Source of the DNA: Actinomycetota bacterium
Lineage (GTDB): Bacteria; Actinomycetota; Actinomycetes; Actinomycetales; Kineosporiaceae
DNA: 48,316 nucleotides
Direction of reading: 5' to 3'
Assembly (NCBI GenBank): GCA_030837345.1
Contig: JAUPKQ010000172.1
Coordinates: 1 to 48,316, forward strand
In this document: positions 44,206-48,316 of the stretch, one piece after another
How the letters are laid out: each line of letters opens with the position of its first letter
How positions within the stretch are numbered: the stretch's first letter is position 1
Notes under the pieces: model-generated
Told to the model about the DNA's origin: nothing
Seen by the model: only the letters and a program-made list of their open reading frames with translations
Databases searched by the model: none
Made by a program: the position numbers and the translations under genes

Positions 44206-45759
44206 TCAGGACAGGCCGGTGCGGACGTCGGAGACCACGTGGGGCCGCTCGCTCGTCGCGGCGTGGCCCGGGCGGACGGGCACGACCGAGACCATCGGGC
44301 CCGCGGTGTCCGCCACGTGGAGCACGGCGGCGGCCATCAGGGCCGCGGACCCTTCGACCGGGCGCAGGCGGACGGCGGCGGCCGTGGGCGCCAGGGCGCA
44401 GATCACCGACGACCGGGCGGGGACCGGGAGCGTCGTCGTGGAGAGGCGCTTGCCCGTCGCCTCCAGCTGGACGATCTCCAGGGACCCCGCGCCGTCGGGG
44501 GCGACCACGCTGAGCACCGTGGTGACCGGCACGGGACGCCCGTTCTCGGTCGGCGACGGCAGGGCGAGGACCGCGGGTCCGCCGAGGGCCTGGACGGACG
44601 CCGCCCATCCGACGTCGGGGGACCTCCCCCCGCCGTCCGCGCGCTCCGTGACGACGGCTCCCGCGACCACCTCGGTGTCGGCCTCGACGACCGCCGCGTA
44701 GGAACCGGCGGCGACACCGCTCACCGGGACGTCGCTCACGGCTCCGGGGGGCAGGGTGAGCACGGCGCCGGGCATCGTGACCGGTCCGGACGCCCCGAGC
44801 AGAGTGATCTTGACGACGGCCTCCTCCGCCCCGGGGTTCACGACGCGGACGGCGGCCTCGGCGGACGTGGCCCGGGGCACGGCGGGACCCTTCGGGACGG
44901 CCCCGGAGGGCGCGGTGACGGTCAGCCCCGGGACGATCTGGCGGCGGGCCGGGGGCGCCGACGGGCCGATGTCGTCGGCACCGGCCGGCGTGAGCCCGCG
45001 GACGTCGCTGTCCTGGAGGGTCGCCGAGACCCGTCCGCGACGGGCCAGCACGAGCACGGCGACGGAGTCGAGGCCGGGAGCCAGGGCGTCGATCCGGACG
45101 GCCCGCACCCCGTGGGGAGGGATCGCGACCGTCGTCCCGCCCGACGCGCCCACGGCACCGCCGGGACCGTGCACGACGATCGACGCCTCCGCCGGACCCG
45201 CGGCGGGGTTCGCGAGCACGAGCCGGCCCCGCCTGCCGGTCCGGGTTCCCCCGCCGACGAGCCAGCTCCGCGTCGCCGTCCCCGGGCAGGCGAGCGCGGT
45301 CAGGCCGCGGGCGTCCCCGGAACGGGCGAGGGCCAGCTGCACGGCCGACATCGCCGGGGCCACGGACGACGGGGGGATCTTCACCGTCACGAGACCCGCC
45401 GACGTCCGTGGCAGCGCGGCGAGCGTGAACCCGTCGCCCCCGTCGCGCAGAACGGTTCCGTCGAGGGACGCGGGCGGCCCGCTCGCCACCGGCTCCACGA
45501 CGGCGCCGACCACGACCGGGCCGGACGGGTCGAGGGCACGTCCGCCGTCGGGCACGACGAGGGACTGCGGTCCGGGACACACCGGGACGGCGGTGAGGCC
45601 CGCCGCGGGAAGGCTGACCCGCGTCACCTCTCCCATCCCCGCGGACGCCGTCCGGCGCGGGCCGGAGGGCACGGGCGCCGGGCCCCACAGCTGGAGGGGC
45701 ACGACGACGCCGCTCCCCGCGAGCAGGAGCCCGGCGGCGGTGAGCAGCCGCCCTCTCAC
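44206..45759 (-). CDS. DUF5719 secreted or surface-anchored protein
   Basis: A 517-residue protein. The N-terminal segment LLTAAGLLLAGSGVVVPLQL is a signal peptide or anchor. The rest is a repetitive beta-sandwich-rich chain with Ala/Val/Gly bias (LVLANPAAGPAEASIVVHGP, AVRVVNPGAEEAVVKITLLG), like the DUF5719 family found with the large membrane glycosyltransferase. No enzymatic motif or cysteine pattern is visible. The GTG start overlaps the upstream stop (GTGA). The gene pair suggests joint action in exporting or modifying a surface glycan or protein; this is inference. Confidence 0.8.
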   Translation of the reverse strand: MRGRLLTAAGLLLAGSGVVVPLQLWGPAPVPSGPRRTASAGMGEVTRVSLPAAGLTAVPVCPGPQSLVVPDGGRALDPSGPVVVGAVVEPVASGPPASLDGTVLRDGGDGFTLAALPRTSAGLVTVKIPPSSVAPAMSAVQLALARSGDARGLTALACPGTATRSWLVGGGTRTGRRGRLVLANPAAGPAEASIVVHGPGGAVGASGGTTVAIPPHGVRAVRIDALAPGLDSVAVLVLARRGRVSATLQDSDVRGLTPAGADDIGPSAPPARRQIVPGLTVTAPSGAVPKGPAVPRATSAEAAVRVVNPGAEEAVVKITLLGASGPVTMPGAVLTLPPGAVSDVPVSGVAAGSYAAVVEADTEVVAGAVVTERADGGGRSPDVGWAASVQALGGPAVLALPSPTENGRPVPVTTVLSVVAPDGAGSLEIVQLEATGKRLSTTTLPVPARSSVICALAPTAAAVRLRPVEGSAALMAAAVLHVADTAGPMVSVVPVRPGHAATSERPHVVSDVRTGLS

Positions 45760-48316
45760 CGGTCCTCCTCGGCGACGGGCCGTTCCTCGGTCCGCGCCTC
45801 CGGCGTGCCGGAGACATCGCTGAAGAGAGGGGCGACCGCGCCGGTCTCGGGATGGTCGGTGTCGAAGACACGCGGCATCGGCGGCAGCGGGCCGGGGTCG
45901 GGGTCGGTGGGCGCGGCCCGGGGAACCGGGCGGCTCGGCGACGGCGGGGCGGGGCGGACCAGACGGCGCCGGAGCTCCGGAACGGGCAGGAGCCCGGCGA
46001 GGGCCAGGACGGCGACCGCGAGGGCGATCGGGTCGGCGGCGCCGGGCGTCCCCACGCGGTGCTCGATCCGGAGCCGCCCGCCCGCACCGGCCGGCAGGTC
46101 GAAGCACTGCGCCCACCCGGACGTGGGCAGTCCGCGCAGCGGTCTGCCGTCGAGCGTCGCCGTCCACCCGGCGTGGTACCGCTCGGTGAGGACGACGTAG
46201 CGAGGGTTTCCGGCGGGCGGCACCGTCACGTCGACCCGGTCCCCGCGCGACGCGAGCGTCGAGACGGTGAAACCCCGTTCGTCGACGATCCGGGCACGGG
46301 CGGCGCGGGCCGGCGCCCCGGGCTGGGCCGCGAGGTCCACACGCCAGAGGACGGCACCCTGTCCGGCGGTGACGCGGGCGAGACCCGGCGAGGCGTCGAG
46401 CGCGAGAGCGGTCGCGGCCTGGACAGGAGGCACGAGCAGCACCGAACCGATCCCGAGTTCGGCGAGCCTCCCCCGCGCGTCGGCGCTGCTGTCGCCGAGC
46501 AGCGCCGCGAGGACGGGAGCGACGACGGTCGCCTCGCTGGCGGCCCTGCCCCGGGGCCAGGGTGCGTCCCTGCCGTCGAGCCGGAGGGCGGCGAGCGCCG
46601 CGCTGTCGTCACCGAGCCGGGGACCGGCGGCGCGGGCGAGGGTCCACCGCACGGTCGACCGGTCGTCCTGGACGACGAGGGTCCGGGCCTCGGCGGCGCC
46701 TTCGGCCTCGTCGGCGGCGATGCCGGGTAGGACGTCGGGATCCGCCCGGTGCACGGCGGGTGCCCAGCGACGGGCGAGATGGCCGGGCCCGGCGACTCCC
46801 TGCCACGTCCATCCGCCGAGGACCACGAGCGGACCGGTGAGGAGCCCGGCCGCGACCGCGACGGGCATCAGGCGCCGCAGCGATCGGCGGGCACGGCCCG
46901 CGACCGGGCCCGTACCGCCGTCGGGGGGCGCCGCCGGGTGGCCCGTCGGGCCGAAGGCGACGGCGGCGGCCAGCAGACCGAGGATGCCGAGGGAGAGTCC
47001 GGGCCCCGCCGGTCCGGCGAAGGGGGATCCGCCGTCCAGCCCGGAGCCGGCCGCCCCGACCTCGACACGGACGGCGACGAGTGCCGTCGCGAGGCCGGCC
47101 AGGCCGGTGACCGCGGCGGCGGCCGTGAACGTCACGCTCCCCCGGCGCAGCAGGGCCCCGGCCGCGGCGAGGACGACGGGACCGCCCAGCACGACGGCGA
47201 GGATCATCGACAGGGTCCCGGTGGAGACCGTCCCGGCGACCGGGACGACCCGTGACAGCAGGTGGGCCAGTTCCTGTCCCGCTCCGGCGGGAAGCCCCTC
47301 CCACACCTCGGTCACCGGCCCCTTCCCGGCGGGTCCGGCGTGCGCGAGGAGCAGGCGGGGTTCCCGGGCCACGGCGAGCCACCAGGGCAGCAGCAGTCCG
47401 CCGGGGACCACGAGCGCCGGGAGCACCCCGGTCGGCACGGCGAGCGCCCCGCGTCCGTGGAGCAAGGCGGCAACGGCGACGACGGGCACGGCGACGACGA
47501 CGGCGACGGCCAGCGAGGGCGCCCCCGACAGGACGGCCGTCAGCAGCAGACCCGCGGCGCATCCTGCCGTCAGGCGACGACGGGGGCTGTCGTCCAGGGC
47601 GGCGCGCGCGACGGCGAAGGCCGCGGCGGGAAGCGCGACGTGGGCGAGGACGGCACCGACGCGCCCGGCCGACAGCGCGGCGAGCAACGGTGGCGAAGCG
47701 GCCCAGACCAGGGACGACCAGGCCCGGACCAGGCGCGATCCGGTCAGGGCGCCCGCGGCCAGCCAGGCGGTCAGGGCGGCCAGGGGCAGCCCGGAAAGGA
47801 GCAGGAGGTCGACGACTCGCCCGGGGACGCCTCCGAGGGGGAGGGAGAGCACCGCGAGCAGCGAGTCGATCGGGTCGGCCGTGGCGGAGGCGCCCAGGCC
47901 GCTGGGCCTCCAGGTCGCCCGGGCGCTCAGCCACAGGTCGGCGGCGGTGCCGGGAGCGGGCACCAGGTCCGGGCCGACCGCGGCACCCGCGCCGATCAGC
48001 CGGTGGAGGGCGGCCCCGGAGACGGCGGCCGTGACGAGCAGGACGGGCAGGACGCGCGGGAGTCCTCCCGGCCGGTTCCTCCTCCCCCCGCCGGACGCAC
48101 TCGGCGCCGGCCGGGGGCCACCGTCGTCGCGGCCCGGTTCCCCCGGATCCCGCGGGGGGACGACCCAGGCCGCGATCTCGTCCCTGCTCCTGCCGAGCAG
48201 ATGCCAGGAAGGCGCGTACAGACGGCGGACGACGCGGCGCGGCACCCGGCGGGTCCGCGCGGCGCGTCGGCGCGAACGCGCCAAGCGGTCCGGGCGCGCC
48301 CACACGAGCGGCGGGG
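45756..48316 (-). CDS. Large multi-pass membrane protein, C-terminal part, probably of a glycosyltransferase
   Basis: The frame is open to the window edge, so at least the N-terminus is missing (about 850 residues are seen). A basic loop (ARPDRLARSRRRAARTRRVP) is followed by at least eight hydrophobic segments, for example LPRVLPVLLVTAAVSGAAL, VVDLLLLSGLPLAALTAWLA and AVPTGVLPALVVPGGLLLPW. A non-membrane C-terminal domain follows (RYVVLTERYHAGWTATLDGR, then FDLPAGAGGRLRIEHR), then one helix (LAVAVLALAGLLPVPEL) and a proline-rich tail. Proteins with this order next to DUF5719 usually carry a GT2 glycosyltransferase domain at the N-terminus; that part is outside the window, so the assignment is inferred. 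Its stop overlaps the DUF5719 start. Confidence 0.72.
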   Translation of the reverse strand, partial: PPLVWARPDRLARSRRRAARTRRVPRRVVRRLYAPSWHLLGRSRDEIAAWVVPPRDPGEPGRDDGGPRPAPSASGGGRRNRPGGLPRVLPVLLVTAAVSGAALHRLIGAGAAVGPDLVPAPGTAADLWLSARATWRPSGLGASATADPIDSLLAVLSLPLGGVPGRVVDLLLLSGLPLAALTAWLAAGALTGSRLVRAWSSLVWAASPPLLAALSAGRVGAVLAHVALPAAAFAVARAALDDSPRRRLTAGCAAGLLLTAVLSGAPSLAVAVVVAVPVVAVAALLHGRGALAVPTGVLPALVVPGGLLLPWWLAVAREPRLLLAHAGPAGKGPVTEVWEGLPAGAGQELAHLLSRVVPVAGTVSTGTLSMILAVVLGGPVVLAAAGALLRRGSVTFTAAAAVTGLAGLATALVAVRVEVGAAGSGLDGGSPFAGPAGPGLSLGILGLLAAAVAFGPTGHPAAPPDGGTGPVAGRARRSLRRLMPVAVAAGLLTGPLVVLGGWTWQGVAGPGHLARRWAPAVHRADPDVLPGIAADEAEGAAEARTLVVQDDRSTVRWTLARAAGPRLGDDSAALAALRLDGRDAPWPRGRAASEATVVAPVLAALLGDSSADARGRLAELGIGSVLLVPPVQAATALALDASPGLARVTAGQGAVLWRVDLAAQPGAPARAARARIVDERGFTVSTLASRGDRVDVTVPPAGNPRYVVLTERYHAGWTATLDGRPLRGLPTSGWAQCFDLPAGAGGRLRIEHRVGTPGAADPIALAVAVLALAGLLPVPELRRRLVRPAPPSPSRPVPRAAPTDPDPGPLPPMPRVFDTDHPETGAVAPLFSDVSGTPEARTEERPVAEEDR

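Overview
The window is a high-G+C (roughly 70%) stretch of an actinobacterial (Actinomycetia) chromosome. The evidence is the WhiB1-type iron-sulfur protein, PdtaS, MtrA-MtrB-LpqB, an Rv3235-family protein, DUF3499 and DUF5719 proteins, frequent GTG starts and four-base stop/start overlaps. The order whiB1, pdtaS ... secA, hpf, comFC, lpqB, mtrB, mtrA ... sahH ... SIS protein, phosphomannomutase, DUF3499, metallopeptidase matches the Mycobacterium tuberculosis Rv3219-Rv3259 region as I recall it. This is therefore mostly a conserved chromosomal backbone with a few insertions. No mycolate genes are visible, and I cannot name the genus. No rRNA, tRNA, insertion sequence, prophage or CRISPR array was seen.

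Layout. 1-1240: the 3' end of a SigB/SigF-type sigma factor, then the remains of a small membrane-protein gene broken by two stops and a frameshift. 1240-6045: whiB1 with a CRP-like palindrome upstream, the kinase pdtaS, a DUF2505 protein, an aminoglycoside-phosphotransferase-fold protein and a DUF6912 protein. 6091-11044: a WS/DGAT-type acyltransferase, a HAD hydrolase, and a set of CpaE-like ATPase, SAF-domain protein and small HTH protein. 11311-16644: an unnamed Sm-like protein, a VOC protein, a LysM/Rv3235 pair and SecA. 16832-19771: three GNAT domains in two overlapping genes, and a YcaQ-like glycosylase. 19947-26237 (minus): mtrA-mtrB-lpqB-comFC-hpf.

26523-34263 is an envelope/AAA+ block. 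It holds a PGY-rich membrane protein, DUF4129, DUF4350, MoxR and DUF58 genes in a tight plus-strand run, then a SpoIIM-like membrane protein and an RDD protein transcribed divergently. 34264-36762 has sahH, with a 28-bp near-palindrome in its upstream region, and an orphan OmpR-family regulator. 36833-38659 has a sulfotransferase-like protein with a degenerate P-loop and a VapBC toxin-antitoxin pair with a clear operator. 38686-48316 has a CDF metal transporter, a SIS-domain protein, a Trm112-like protein, phosphomannomutase, a zinc-ribbon protein, DUF3499, a degenerate metallopeptidase, a DUF5719 protein and the 3' part of a large membrane protein, probably a glycosyltransferase.

A pattern across the window is that eleven monocistronic or first genes have a TANNNT -10 hexamer 6-8 nt before the start codon, and two more have a one-mismatch version. 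Leaderless transcription is the simplest explanation, and the pattern also settles several otherwise ambiguous starts.
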